From NCBI GenBank assembly GCA_047967505.1, contig CM106541.1: a DNA stretch of 64,000 nucleotides. The stretch is one strand, 5' to 3'. This document shows positions 1 to 11,949 of this stretch, one piece after another; position 1 is the first letter of the stretch; every line of letters begins with the position of its first letter. The stretch is from Dipteris shenzhenensis. Its lineage: Eukaryota; Polypodiophyta; Polypodiopsida; Gleicheniales. The position numbers and the translations under genes were made by a program. Under the pieces are notes generated by a model. That model ran no database searches. It was not told where the DNA came from and was given only the letters and a program-made list of their open reading frames with translations.

Positions 1-204
1 AGTTGTAAGGCCCCCATATGAGGAGAAGCCATGTGTGAGCCCAGGACACTGGATGGATCCTGACTTGCATGCCAGATGAGATCTATCAATGAGACTATTG
101 ATGGTATAAAGGTGATTGTGTGGGAGCCCCTTATTCTTGTTAGGGCCTGGCGGCTAGCTGGAACCCCAAGGCGATGGTATAGGAAATATTCCTTGAATAC
201 TCCA

Positions 205-300
205 TGCACGACTAGTCGGTTCCACCGACTAGGTTGATTGGTTGGCTTCATCGACTAGGTTGATTGATCGGTTCCACCGACTACATTGATCTGACTACCG
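205..300 (+). repeat. Short tandem repeat around CGACTAGGTTGATTG
   Basis: Three imperfect copies of a unit of about 32 nt (CGACTAGGTTGATTG followed by GGTT/GGCT-TC-CA) lie in tandem. The palindromic piece GGTTCCACCGACTA occurs twice. The rest of 1-480 has no recognisable gene. Confidence 0.6.
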
Positions 301-839
301 CTCTCATAGTAGCTATAAAGAGGCAAGCTCCCCAGCCCATTGTACCATATCAAATCGTTCGACAGGGATCTTCCAGCTAGTAGCTCTTCACCTAGTATCT
401 ATCTAGATCGCCATCTAAGCTCCACTGTGGGAGCGCACGGGTGGACTGAGCCATCATCTCTACTACATCAGTATTGAAGGAAAAAATTTTTCATCTCCAA
501 TTTGCTATGTACTCTCTATTCTTTGTTTAGTTTCTGTTCCACTGCGCCATGTAATTTAAAACCTACATCAATTTTAGGGGCAGATTCTTGTGGCACTACA
601 ACTATATTACCAATCAATGAGAAGTTGACGATTGCTTTGTGTCAATGGGAGGGTTGAAGGAAGGTGGAATAGTAATGTGGCGGGTCTTGGGTACCCAAAT
701 ATATTCATTGCCTTTGTAGTAGCCCTGAAGCATATTTATCAAAAGAAATAGGGTTGGTAAAGTGCTTAGAGAAATATAGTGCCATTGAGAGGAGCACAAA
801 ATGGTGATTTCCCTCTAACTCTTATCCTTATAAAGGACA

Positions 840-1515
840 TCCCCTAGTACTTTCACCATGAAACTACCTTTGAAGTAGCCCTTCTATCTCTTACATCAAC
901 CTCTCTCCAAAGGGCCTCCCACCCTACTTTCTCCAACTAAAGTGTTGAGGAAGAGGCCTTCCCGCTTACTTTCTTCAACGAAAGTACCTAGGAAGTGTCC
1001 TCCCTAGGTCCATGTTAGAGATCTTCTCCTGCTACTTTCCCCAATGAAATTAATGAGAACATGGAAGACATGACATGTAGAGGAGATAATTCTCAAATAC
1101 ATAGAAGGCTAACCTAAGTACTTTGTGGAAGAAAATGTGGGAAATAAAGTTAGTTAATAACAAATTTAAAAATTAATTTCATAAATCTAAAAAAGGTTGA
1201 TCTATTTTGTGAGAAATAACATCATTAATGTGTTCAAATAACACTTTACCTACAAATTGAGTGGTTGAATGGCTATGTTTGAACACCAGATGTGAAAGTT
1301 ATGGAAATCTGAAAAAGCTGTCCCAAGTAATTTCGCCGATGAAATGCCTAGGAAGGGGCCTCCCCCCATACTTTCCCTAGAGAAAGTATGTGGGAAGGGG
1401 TGCTCCTCTCCTAATTTCCTCAGAAAAAGCACCTAGGAAGGCTCCTTATCCCCCTAGTAAAAGTACATGGGAAGTAACCTCCCACCTTGACTTTTCCATG
1501 CAAAAGTACTTCGGC
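840..1515. repeat. Degenerate repeats built on ACTTTC-(spacer)-GAAAGTA...TAGGAAG...CCTCCC
   Basis: Two clusters (about 840-1050 and 1325-1515) contain several diverged copies of a 40-50 nt unit. Its core is an inverted motif (CTTTC ... GAAAG) followed by a TAGGAAG-like word and a CCTCCC-rich stretch. The copies differ at many positions. No coding sequence is supported. Confidence 0.5.
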
Positions 1516-1529
1516 TAGGCTACCAATAA

Positions 1530-2690
1530 GGTGGTGCTAGCTAGAATATTTAATTGAGACTCTGCAATTGCCACCTCTCCTCCACCCTTATACCAACAAG
1601 GTGCCATTTAAGGGGGTTCCAGTATCACAATTTTCTAGTCTATAGCAGAATCCAATAGTGGATTTGTGATCATAGTAGTGATAGGCACCCAGAGTCACAT
1701 GAATCAACATAAGAAAGGAAGGGAAAAAGAGTGGGAAGATGCCAAGCCCTATAAGATAGCTATATAGATACCCTAAGGGAGAGAAACAATTTGTCACACC
1801 TAGGAAAAGCCCTCTCCTACCCCCTTCCATGCTACTCAAAGCCCCCTTCGACCCATGTGATGAGTATTTTGCTGCAACCCTGACGATAACCATTCTGCTT
1901 AATTTTGTCCGAGTCATGGGATCCATTGTTTGCCTTGGTTGTCCATTCTGTAACACTCCACCATCCATAGCCATGACCAAGGGAGTTGCAAGATGGACAG
2001 CCAAGGAAAACGGTCTGAATGAGAGGCTTCCAAAAAAGTCTAGATAGAATTGGTGTTGTGTCCAGAGTCTGCCATGTAGAGGTGGAAAATCAGCTCCTAG
2101 AAGAGCACACAAGGCATGCCCTTTTTTGGTTCTCCTGTGGACCTATCGTCGGAATACCATTCCAAAAGGGAATGGCTGAGCCAAGGCACCAAGAAGCCTT
2201 TCCATTTTTCTCTTCACCCAGAAGGTGAGGGTAATGTGAAAAGATGTTGGGCATCTCTCATACCATCGTTGCTCCACTTTTAAGATGATTTGATCAAGGT
2301 TTTCTCACTTTTAGTTAGATTTCATGAAGATGTTAGAATTATTGAGCCAAATCTTTTCCATTTCCCTTTCATTTAGAGACATTTTGGCCACACAACTTTG
2401 GACAAAGTTTGGCTGAACAACTTCAAACAAAGTGTCCCAGAGGGTAAAGGAAATGAGATACTTACATTAAGTTTTTAGCTTAGAAAGCACCTAGAATGTG
2501 TAAGAAAGTTCTAAGAAGGGCAAAAAGGGACATCAGCAGGTCCTGCCACATTGGTGGTGTTGAGTTAACAAGTGTTAAAGTTCTAAAAGAAGTGCCTAAA
2601 GATGTAACGAGTGCTAACAAGTTTCTCTTTGGATGTAATCTCTTTTGTCCAACATTTTCTCCACATGTAATCTCTTTTATTTCAACTTTA
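1530..2690. other. No recognisable gene
   Basis: Open frames up to 174 codons exist on the minus strand around 1588-2112, but they show no recognisable domain and lie among repeats. I see no supported feature here. Confidence 0.4.
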
Positions 2691-2699
2691 ATATAATAC

Positions 2700-3240
2700 T
2701 ATTATCTCAATACTGGTTGCTGTTACTTTGGGGTAGTGATAGTGGTCCTAAAGAAGCACAATTTTCCTTCGTTTATAATTTACTAGAAAAATTGTTGTTA
2801 CTGTTGTTACTTCCTAGTGAAGATGACTCTAAAGAAGCACAAATGGGATACTTCTTCCCTTATTATGGATTTACTACAACCAGTGCGATCGTTGTTGCAT
2901 AAGCAATTATATTGCACAAGGAAATACATTTTTCTTGGTTTAGGATTACTTGCAAGCAGTGCTAAAATAGCTTCAACAGCCAGCACATTGGTTGCAAGGA
3001 AATACTAATTGTAAAATTACTGTTACCATGACTTCGATGGTGAAAATGGTCCTAAAGAAGCTCTAAAGAAGCACAAATGGCATGCTTTTGCCCTCATTTA
3101 GGATTTACTACAACTAGTAGCACCAAAATAGGACTAAAGTAGCTCCAAAATAGGACCTACATTTTCCTTAGTTTAGAACTGAAATAGCTCCAAGAACGAA
3201 TGTGGTGGTATCAAGAAATACATTTAGAAAAATACAATTA
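2700..3240 (+). repeat. Degenerate repeats with TAAAGAAGCACAAATGG ... GGATTTACTACAA
   Basis: Units of roughly 110-200 nt recur: 'GGTCCTAAAGAAGCACAA' near 2740, 2825 and 3050, each followed by a 'TTTA(G)GATTTACTACAA'-type word (2865, 2940, 3105). The copies are strongly diverged. The region is non-coding and directly precedes the foldback and the telomere-like block. Confidence 0.45.
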
Positions 3241-3323
3241 AGTATCAAAAAAAGCAATTGCCAACATGGTCCTTGAGGGGTCCCCTTGAGGGACAAGGGC
3301 CATATTGACATACAAGGGGTCCC

Positions 3324-3410
3324 CTTGAGGGGTTCCCTTTAGCAGCAAGGGCCATATTGACATATAAGGCATGTTGATATGGCCCTTGGCCCTAAAGGGG
3401 ACCCCTCAAG
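3324..3410. repeat. Foldback hairpin with 40-nt arms
   Basis: The left arm (3324-3363) and the reverse complement of the right arm (3371-3410) match at 34 of 40 positions without gaps, and the loop is 7 nt. The arm words (CTTGAGGGGT, AAGGGCCATAT) also occur as direct copies at 3275-3310 and 3405-3445, so the hairpin sits in a small family of local repeats. Confidence 0.75.
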
Positions 3411-3544
3411 GGCCATATTGACTTGGAAGGAGACCCTTCAAGGGTAGGGAAATACATTTTTTTGGGTTAAGGATTAATTACAACCAACACTCAAATAAAA
3501 TAACTCCAAGAATCAGCACAATGGTGGTCACTTCCAAGCAAACA

Positions 3545-4830
3545 TTGACTCCTAGATTCTAAAACCTAAATCTTAAATCCTCAAGCTTTGAACCTAATCC
3601 CTAAAATCTAAACCCTACAACCTATACCGTAAACTCTAAACCCTAAATCTTAAACTCAAAACTCCATACCCTAAAACATAAAGCATAAATCATAAACCTA
3701 AATTGTAAACCCTATCCCCTAAACGCTATGTCTTGAATCCTATACAATAGACCCTAAACCCTAGATCCTAAGCACTAGGTTATAAAACCTTAGATCCTTG
3801 GTCCTAGATCTTACACCCTGAACCTTAAACTCTAAACTCCATATCCTAAAACATAAATCATAAACCTTAAAGCCTATACTTTAAACTCTATATGTAAACC
3901 CTATATCTTAACCCTTAAATATATACCCTAAACCCTATATCCTAAATCCTAAACCCTAGATCTCATACCTAAAACATAAATCATAAATCCTAAACCCTGT
4001 ATTATCAACCCTAAATCTTTAACCCTATATCCTAAGCCCTAAATCCTAAACTTTGTATACTATATCCTAAAACCTAAAACCTAAACCATAAATCTTGAAC
4101 CCTATACCCTAGCCCCTAGACCTAGATCCTAAGGTCTAAATTCTAATTCCTAAACTCCTCAATCCTAGATCTTTAACCCTAAACTCTAACTCTAATCCCC
4201 CTAAGTCTTATACCTGAATCCTAAACTCTAAACCCTAAACCTTAAACTCTAAACTCTATAACCTAAAACAAAAATCATAAACCCTAAACCTATACTCTAA
4301 ACTCTAGATTCTAAACCCTATATCTCAAACCCTAAATCCTATTTCCTAAACCTTGAACCCTATGTCCTAAAACCTAAACCATAAACCCTAAACCCCATAC
4401 CCTATATCTTAAATCCTAAATGTAAACCTTAAACCCTATGCCTTAAAACCTAAACCATCAACCCTAAGCCCTATACCTTAAACCCTGTATTGTAAATCCT
4501 AAATCACATCATATACCCTAAACCCTATACCCTATATCTTAAATCTTAAATGCTAAACCTTAGACCCAATGGCTTAATATGTAAACCTTAAACCCTAAGC
4601 CATATACCCTAAATCATATATTAAAAACCCTATATCTTATGCCTTAAACCCTAAACTCTGTATCCTATACCCTTAACCCTAAATCCTATACCCTAAGCCC
4701 AAATATCCTACACACTTAACCCTATATGTCAAACCTTAAACTCTAAACCCCATACCCTAGAACATAAATCATAAACCTTAAGCCTTATACCCATTACCCT
4801 AAATCCTATATCCTAAGCCCTAGATCCTGA
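3545..4830 (+). repeat. Degenerate plant telomere-like block (AAACCCTA and variants)
   Basis: About 1.3 kb consists almost wholly of 7-8 nt words around CCCTAAA / CCTATAC / CCTAAAT. The telomere unit of most plants, CCCTAAA on this strand, is the commonest parent sequence, but perfect runs of more than two units are rare. It is interstitial, because normal sequence lies on both sides. An old telomeric insertion at a repaired break and a local satellite that began from telomere-like words are both possible. Confidence 0.7.
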
Positions 4831-4839
4831 AATCTCCAA

Positions 4840-7500
4840 CATGTTGAGCTAAAGCGTAAATGTGGAGATATGGAAATACTTGAACATGTTATGTCCTATA
4901 ATGCATCCATCAAAGCTTTTATCGCATCTTATAGAGATGAGACTTATCCAAATAATAAAGTACTTTAAATCGTATTCAAGCACACCACCTCCATTTTTAG
5001 AATATGATAAATTATAGTGAAGCACACCGTAAAATTTGATTTCATGACCGAATTCAAAATAAAAAACACTTAACCATAAGAAAATTGCACCTCTTAGTGC
5101 CCTCCAAACTCTTATTTGCCGACTTACTATCTTTTGCCAACCCATTTTAGCCATGGCCTTTTTTAAAGAACAAGATCTTGCCCTAGTAAATTCCCCCAAC
5201 ATTATCCAATTTAGCCTACATCACATTATTGCAAATATTCAAGCTTGGCGAAGGGTAATCAAAGAGTCCTCTCTTTTTCCCAAGTATGAGGGCATTTTAC
5301 AACTAGCTTGATAACTTGGATACCTTCCCTTGCAAGCTACATCCCTTGGCCAAAGGCCTTGTGTGGTTGCAACACTATAGATGCCAATAGGCCATAAGAA
5401 CATGCAAATATATGCTCTATAATAATGTCTAACAATATCACTCAACTAGCACTATAATCTTATATAATCCCATCCTCAAAGCCATGCAAAAAATGTTACA
5501 ATGTGGCATGAACAATTTTGATACAAGCCATGTAGCGTAACCTGAGGAAATGTTGAAAGAAGAAAATGATAATCCCCTTGCCATTTTTTCCTCTATCCAA
5601 CCTCCTGCCCTTGAAAAATACCATGACGCCTTATCGTAACCACTGACCCCATCCTCTCTAGGTGCCAACAACAAACCACTGGCACTCACCCCAGATACAA
5701 GATGTGGCTGCTTGAGCTTCCAAATACATCCAAGGATATTCAAGTGGGCAACAACCTACTGCAACAAATACTCAGACCAACCTCTTCAACACCAAAGCTC
5801 CTCCATGTCCTTCTACTTTAGATCCATCTCTTGAGGAAGAAGAACAGTTTCTAGTAATAACCAAAGAGGACCAACCTTGCCAGATCCTGTTCCCTCAGCT
5901 CCTAATTGGCATCGTATACTCAATCCCTTACGTCTAGACCTCCATTGATCTAGAGACACTCGAATAATAGAAGACATAGCTAGAAGGGTCTCGCCTCTGG
6001 TTGATTGATGTTATGGTAGTAAAGCCATTTTCAACCTTCATCGAAAAAAGTTACTGATAGTGGTAGAAAGAGCACCGTCAGGAGACCAAAGGTGAATACC
6101 AAGATCTGGATCCCTCTAGACCTCTAGTACAAGATGAAGATGCTAAGATCCAGTCGGCCTAGAGAATCCCATTTCTAAATAGCAACAATTTTGGACAATC
6201 TGTTGAAGAGCTAGCCATGACCGGCGAGTCCATCCAACAAACATGCCAATCCCTCATCAACAGACTTGGTAAAAAACCAGAGCCCTTCAAACAAGAAACC
6301 CTAATGTGTTGTTCAATGTTTCTTGCTTTGACTCTCCTCCTGTCGCCCATGACAGCCGGTCCCATCTACCAACTGTAGTGGTTTACTATGATACTTACGG
6401 CTGGGTTCTTGATCCTATACTAGCAGCTACACTCCACTTCTTCCAACTTATCATAAGTTTGCTCTAGGATATTACAAACCATGAAAAATAGCAGAAGAGC
6501 ACCACCTCCACCTCGACTCCGAAATGGTCTTTGATATGAATGAAGGGCCATCTCAGGGGCAAGACATACTCATGTATCTCTGGGTTCATAATCTACATGG
6601 CTACCATATCGACACCTACAAGGACATGCATGACACAATTTTGGAAGTAGCGGTCTCAATTTTGAAAAATCTCACCTTGGCAATAGGACCGCTACTCACT
6701 CATGAAAGCATCTATAATCTCCAATGTGCTACATTGAATGTGATCCAAGGATGGATTACATGTAGGAAGGGAGTCATGTTAACCACATTGGTTAACAAAG
6801 TCTTTTTGGAAGCGAGGCTTTATGTTTTGTTCCTATAGAATGACATTCTTTCTTTAAGCCCTAAAAAATGAGTTGATTTTCCCTTGTACTTATCCCTGTA
6901 GCATCACATACTCCCTCTGCATTTATTGCATTGAATTATTCCACAACTTTGTCCATTGAAATAGATGTTATCTTTGATTTTAGACTTTTGAATTTGGGAT
7001 GGCGTATAACAGAATCTAACATCTTCTTCGTAAACACTTCACCCCTAGAACTAGATTGTTCATTTTTTGATAGACGAGTTTTGAAAGAGTCCCACAAGCC
7101 CTCACTCAATGCTTCTAGTGACCACTTTTCTTGGATATTTCATGTATTGGATGCAATTTCCTATTATGAAGTATTGGACCCGTAGGAGTATCTTTCATGA
7201 ATACTATTATTTTTTCCAATTTCCCAATCTCATATTTAAGAGACGTGTTTTGCATTTACAGTGCTCTCTCCCAACTGAGCATCTAGTGTTTGAACTTTCA
7301 CCTGTAATTCTTCATTACAAACCATGTTTCTTTCACTACCATCTAACAATTGTAGCTTGCTTAGATGATACCAAATGTTGATTAGAGGCCTAACATTGCA
7401 ATCCTGTTGTCTCTTTCATTAAGGAAAGATTGATATTAGGTGTAAAGGTTACTCGCTCCATGAGCAATCAACCTTTGACACAATATCCTAACAAACCTTT
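4840..7500. other. No recognisable gene
   Basis: Short frames exist on both strands (for example 104 codons at 6524-6838, plus) but none shows a recognisable domain. It may contain decayed mobile DNA, since a LINE begins just to the right. Confidence 0.35.
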
Positions 7501-7529
7501 CTCACCCTTACACAGAAACCTTAATAAGT

Positions 7530-9860
7530 TGGTCAACCCATGGATTTGAGGAGCTTACCAAGTGTGTGGATCTTTAGGATAGATTTGAGCTTTAATTGCC
7601 CTCGCAGTCGTCTGGCTTGTAACAATTCCTCTTGAGCTCTGGAGTCCCCTACCCTGGCTACCCTCGCCAGTGCATTGATGGTCTCTTTGATTTGTTCCAT
7701 TCGATATGTTCTGATCTTGGCCCTATCCCTTCTCACCTACATTACAACTTTTTGGGTCCTCTTCACTGGCTCTAGCCAGAAAACCTCAGCGTGTCTTTGT
7801 TCTATGAAGCAATCTTCCGAGATATGACAAATCTTTTCCTAAACACTCATAAGACCAAAGAGTTTAGGATCAACCTTAAACCAAGAAATGGATGGCCTCC
7901 CCATTCCAAAGTCACATTGGAGAGTTGACCAATTTAAGGTCAAAAAGGGACAGAGTAGAGTGAATATGATCAATCAAAGAAGAGACCTCACTCAACACGT
8001 CCTGAGAAAGATAAATTAAGTCTAGCTTGTCCTCTCTTCTATTGAGACCTGTTTGACTGTTGCGCCAAGTGAAAGTGCCCTCTTTACCTGTGTCGACCCA
8101 ACTCCTCCTTGACATTCTCCGAGGCCTCTCTTTCTGAACCTTTAACAACTGAGCCTTTTTCCAGCCATCTATCCTTGCTAGATTCGACCATGTTAAAGTC
8201 ACTTGGGATAAATTTCTCTTTCACCAATTGTATCTAGTGAATCCCAGGTACTCTTTCTATCTCTATAACTATCGGGGGCATAGATAGAAGTAACAGTGAA
8301 GCGTTGCCCTTTCAAAAGACAAGTAAACGAGACCCATCTATCCTATGTCTCCACCTGGTCATGAAGGATACAAAGCCCAAAATGAGAAAGGATCCCTAGA
8401 ACTCTCTTCCTTTACCATCATCATGATTGGTGACAAACCAAGTTCTTCTTATGTTGATTCTTTGAGGTCTATCTTGAAGAGTGAAGCCAGTTACTTTGAC
8501 CTCTTGAATGGCTAAAAAATGAGGAGAGGGGGAGTTGGCCCTCAGCCAGAAGGCTGGCTCCTCACTTCTTCCATGGTCAGTTAGTCCCCTTCATTGTAAG
8601 TGAGGAAAGAGACTTACCATTCTATTTTGATCCCTTTTTAGCCTCGAAATGTGGGCTCAAATTGAGGACTGGGTATTTTGGACTACCTTCTTTTGTTTTG
8701 GACAATAGTGAAGGATTTGTTTTGAGGGGGGGTTTCCTTGTCCTCTTGGGAAGCCTTGGGTAGATCCTCTTCCAGGTCAGTACCTACGAAGGGGGGCGTC
8801 AAAGACATAATCATCAAGCTTCACAATGACCGAGCAAAGGATTGTGAGGGTTTATGCACCGAGTTTAATGCATATGGAATTGATATCCTAGCCCCTATCC
8901 TAGCAAAGTTATTCAATAAAGCGTTTGCCTTTGTTTCCCATGCACATGGACCCTCAAGTGGAAAGGAGCACATTTTGATCCATGGTGTCCGTGACCATAT
9001 CATCACTTCTAATTATGTCTTCTTCAAAATCTTGGGACCCATCCAAGATCAAAGTCATTATCTTGCATTTTGTCCTGATCCACTCTTCAGTGTCATCATC
9101 AAATAAAGCTTCAAAAGAGTTCTTAGTGAGAGGGACTCGAGGGGCCTTATGTAACTCCTTGGTAGTAGAATTATAACTGAAGGGAGATCCCACATCTACA
9201 AGAACCTTCTCTGCATTTCTATTAGGAGCCTTGGGCAACCATGTCTCAGTATGCACCATAGGAGGCTTAAGAGTGGGAGGGACCTGAGGCTTGGGCTTAG
9301 TCTTCTTGTGGGCAATTCTTCATGGTGTGACTTGCAAGTCCACATAGGAAATAGGAATTAGGAAGATTTTTATAAAGAATTTCTTGTCTAAATACACTTC
9401 CATTTCTATTGAGAATCACCAAAGAGCTAGGCAAATCCTCAACTATATCCATCTGGATACAAATCTGAGGATTCCCCCTCGGGTTTATGAAGTTTTTAGC
9501 TTCTACACCTAGTACCTTGCCCAATCCCCTACAAAGGGCGAGGAGCTGGTTATAGATGGACAAAGGTAATTCAACCCAAATGGGAGTTTTAGTGGACCTC
9601 AAGTTGTCGGGGGAGAATGAGACCACCATGAGAGATAGGCGGGTTGGTTTCGAATGGTCTACCACCCATATTGCAAAGCTATAGCCGCCATGTCAACTCT
9701 TTCAAATAAGAAAATGAAATATCCCTTCCTAAGGAATCTACCGTTGGTAACAACTAGCCCCTTCCTTAGGCAATTGGTTCGAATCCACGTTTCAATCGCC
9801 GTGAGAGGGGGTCTAACACCCGAGCAAAAACCCGACCAAGGCATGTGTGCTTAACTACTC
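7530..9860 (-). mobile_element. L1-type LINE remnant: ORF1 and endonuclease part, minus strand
   Basis: From right to left (element 5' to 3'), 9844-9659 and 9665-9297 are two frames of one plant LINE ORF1. They read ETWIRTNC, RFLRKGYFIFLFE, TPIWVELPLSIYNQLLAL and a CCHC-like end (YFLCGLASHTMKNCP), as in the DUF4283 and zinc-knuckle proteins of plant L1. A diverged linker follows (9259-8560). The apurinic-type endonuclease is read in pieces: IQEVKVTGF (about 8500), then a YAP motif (about 8280), then TFTWRNSQTG and KLDLIYLSQDVL (8202-7912). Frame 7736-7533 is the arginine-rich stretch between endonuclease and reverse transcriptase. The reverse transcriptase itself is absent. There are many frameshifts, so the copy is dead. 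Confidence 0.7.
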
Positions 9861-10899
9861 CATAGACTCAAAAAATTGTTCATCATTGAGTGTAGTAGTG
9901 ACATGTGTACCTGTATCAGTAGTCGACCCTATTCGGCAACATTGAGACTTCTCTTTCGAAACTGAGCGTGCGCTTTTCATATAGCTTCCTCTCATTCTAG
10001 TTCTTGTGGGGAGTCTCGGGGGCATGTGTGCCTTATGCTTCTGCCTAGCCTTCAATTGCTTTGGAAGCCTGTCATTCATCTTATCTCTGAATGACTTCTT
10101 TGTTTCTTAAGGAGCATTCGTTGTCAGCTTCTTGTTCAACACCTTGGTCTGCAAGGATGTTACTAGGCTCACTTGTGCTTCCTTCTCCTCCATGAGGGCA
10201 CGATGCTCCCTCAACTTCATGTTCTGTTCCCGGGCGAATCTGGGGTCTCTTCTGAATTGGAAGTGGTAAGAGAAAATCTCCATCAGGCGAGAATGGAGAA
10301 AAACCCTATCCTAGCCTTATGTGCTGCTGCCGACTATGAGACCTTAGCACCTCTCTCACCTCTGTTTGCTTGCCAAACTTTGTCAACGACGAAGTCTTGC
10401 CGTCTCTGGAGTATTGCACGCCCCTTTCAGCTCAAGCACCATTACCACCTCCACCTCCTCTTGCATGGGAATTGTTTTCACCTATGTTGGTTGCAGGCAA
10501 GCCTCTTGAGCTAACGAAAAGAGATTCTTTGCCATATTCAGTAAAAAAAACTTACATGTGAAGACTACACCCCACCACTGGAAAGAGTTTGGTTGTCTTT
10601 CTTGGGCATTAGGGGAGGGAACTCTGAGTCATCAACGAGCAGATTATTCCAACTTGGTAGCTATCCTTTCAATCACAACTCCATGTACTAGATTTGTCTG
10701 TAGTTCAGGCTTAAGATGAGAGAGGTTACGATGTAGATAGACATTCCCATTAAGACCACCTCCATCGCCATCACCGCCCTCCATCTTCTTTGGCTCACCT
10801 ATTCGGCAATGGAAAACACAATGGAAGGATGGGTCTCCATTGGTCTACATGAAAGAATTTAGCTAGGTGGGAAGCTCTTTTTTTCCCCATCCCTACACC

Positions 10900-11946
10900 A
10901 ACTTCTACCATGGATGAGGTGTACAAAGAACTGAACAGAGGATGGAAGCTAAGTGATAGTGTGGTAACTTGGAAGAGTAGATTTGAGAGCATTTGCGTCA
11001 AGAGCATACCAGAAAAAGTCTCTACTCTCTTATGGATGATTCTTCATATGGCTGTGTGGACAAATGTCAGAAGCTTAAGAATTGGCAAAGGGGACGAACT
11101 TTGCAAAAGATACCCAAGAGTGAGAAGATATTTTCAATCTCTTTATGGCTTGTCCTCATGCACGGAAAAAACTTGTTCAAGGCTACTCTTTTAGGGGAAT
11201 CAACCAAGAAAAAAAAGGATTTGTGGCACCCAATAAGAGCACATGCTATTTGGTTTATCTGGATTGCCCGAAACAATTTTCAATTTAACAACACTATTTT
11301 GTTTGCTGACATATTCTTTGCTGAATGGTGGGACTGGAACAAAAGCACCTCCACAAGACAATCGAGCTATACAATGAAGCAAACGCTCAACTGAACATGG
11401 AGATCAAATTGCATGCCCTTAGCTATATTGAAGACTCTCACACTATTGTGATAAAGGTGCCTGTTGAAGCTTATCATCACATGTCAACCAAAAAGATTCC
11501 TTTGAACGATACAATTGCCCTAGATTCCTTGACTCAAGCTGTAGGGAGTCCCCCTCTGTCAAGCCTTTCTTCAGAGCCCTTTCTCCAAGACGACCCTTAC
11601 AAGATCTCCCCTTCTTGCTACTCATGGTCTTGGTTTCATGGAACCAAATGCTACGGTAAGAGACACTGGTATGCTTATGGTTGATCCCCCCAAAGCTCCT
11701 CTCAAGTCAGCTATGTGTGATCTCTCCTCAAAAAAAGGAACAAACTCATGTGTTTCTGATGATAAAAAGAAAGCTACATCTGATCAGACCGTCAACAAGG
11801 ACGAAGATGCATGAAAGACGAGCGTATTTTTCTTTTTAGTTTATCCTGTTGACTCTTCATTTATAAAGGACTCTATTTTGGAGAATCTTTTATAGATTCC
11901 TGTGATGTAAATAATATACAACCTTTTTCTGTGCCCAAAAAAAAAT
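10900..11946 (+). mobile_element. L1-type LINE 3' end with A-rich tail, plus strand
   Basis: Plus-strand frames give VVTWKSRFESICVKSIPEKV ... LLWMILHMAVWTN, the entry to the zf-RVT domain at the C terminus of plant LINE ORF2. They then give WHPIRAHAIWFIWIARNNFQF, which closes that domain. About 550 nt follow, ending in a nine-base A run at 11937-11946 preceded by GATGTAAATAATATAC. The copy is frameshifted. It faces the opposite way to the LINE 5' part immediately to its left and may be the other half of the same insertion. Confidence 0.6.
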
Positions 11947-11949
11947 TTA

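Noticed and set aside
1588-2112. 174-codon minus-strand frame
   Set aside because: No recognisable domain or splice context, and it lies in a repeat-rich stretch with open frames on the other strand.
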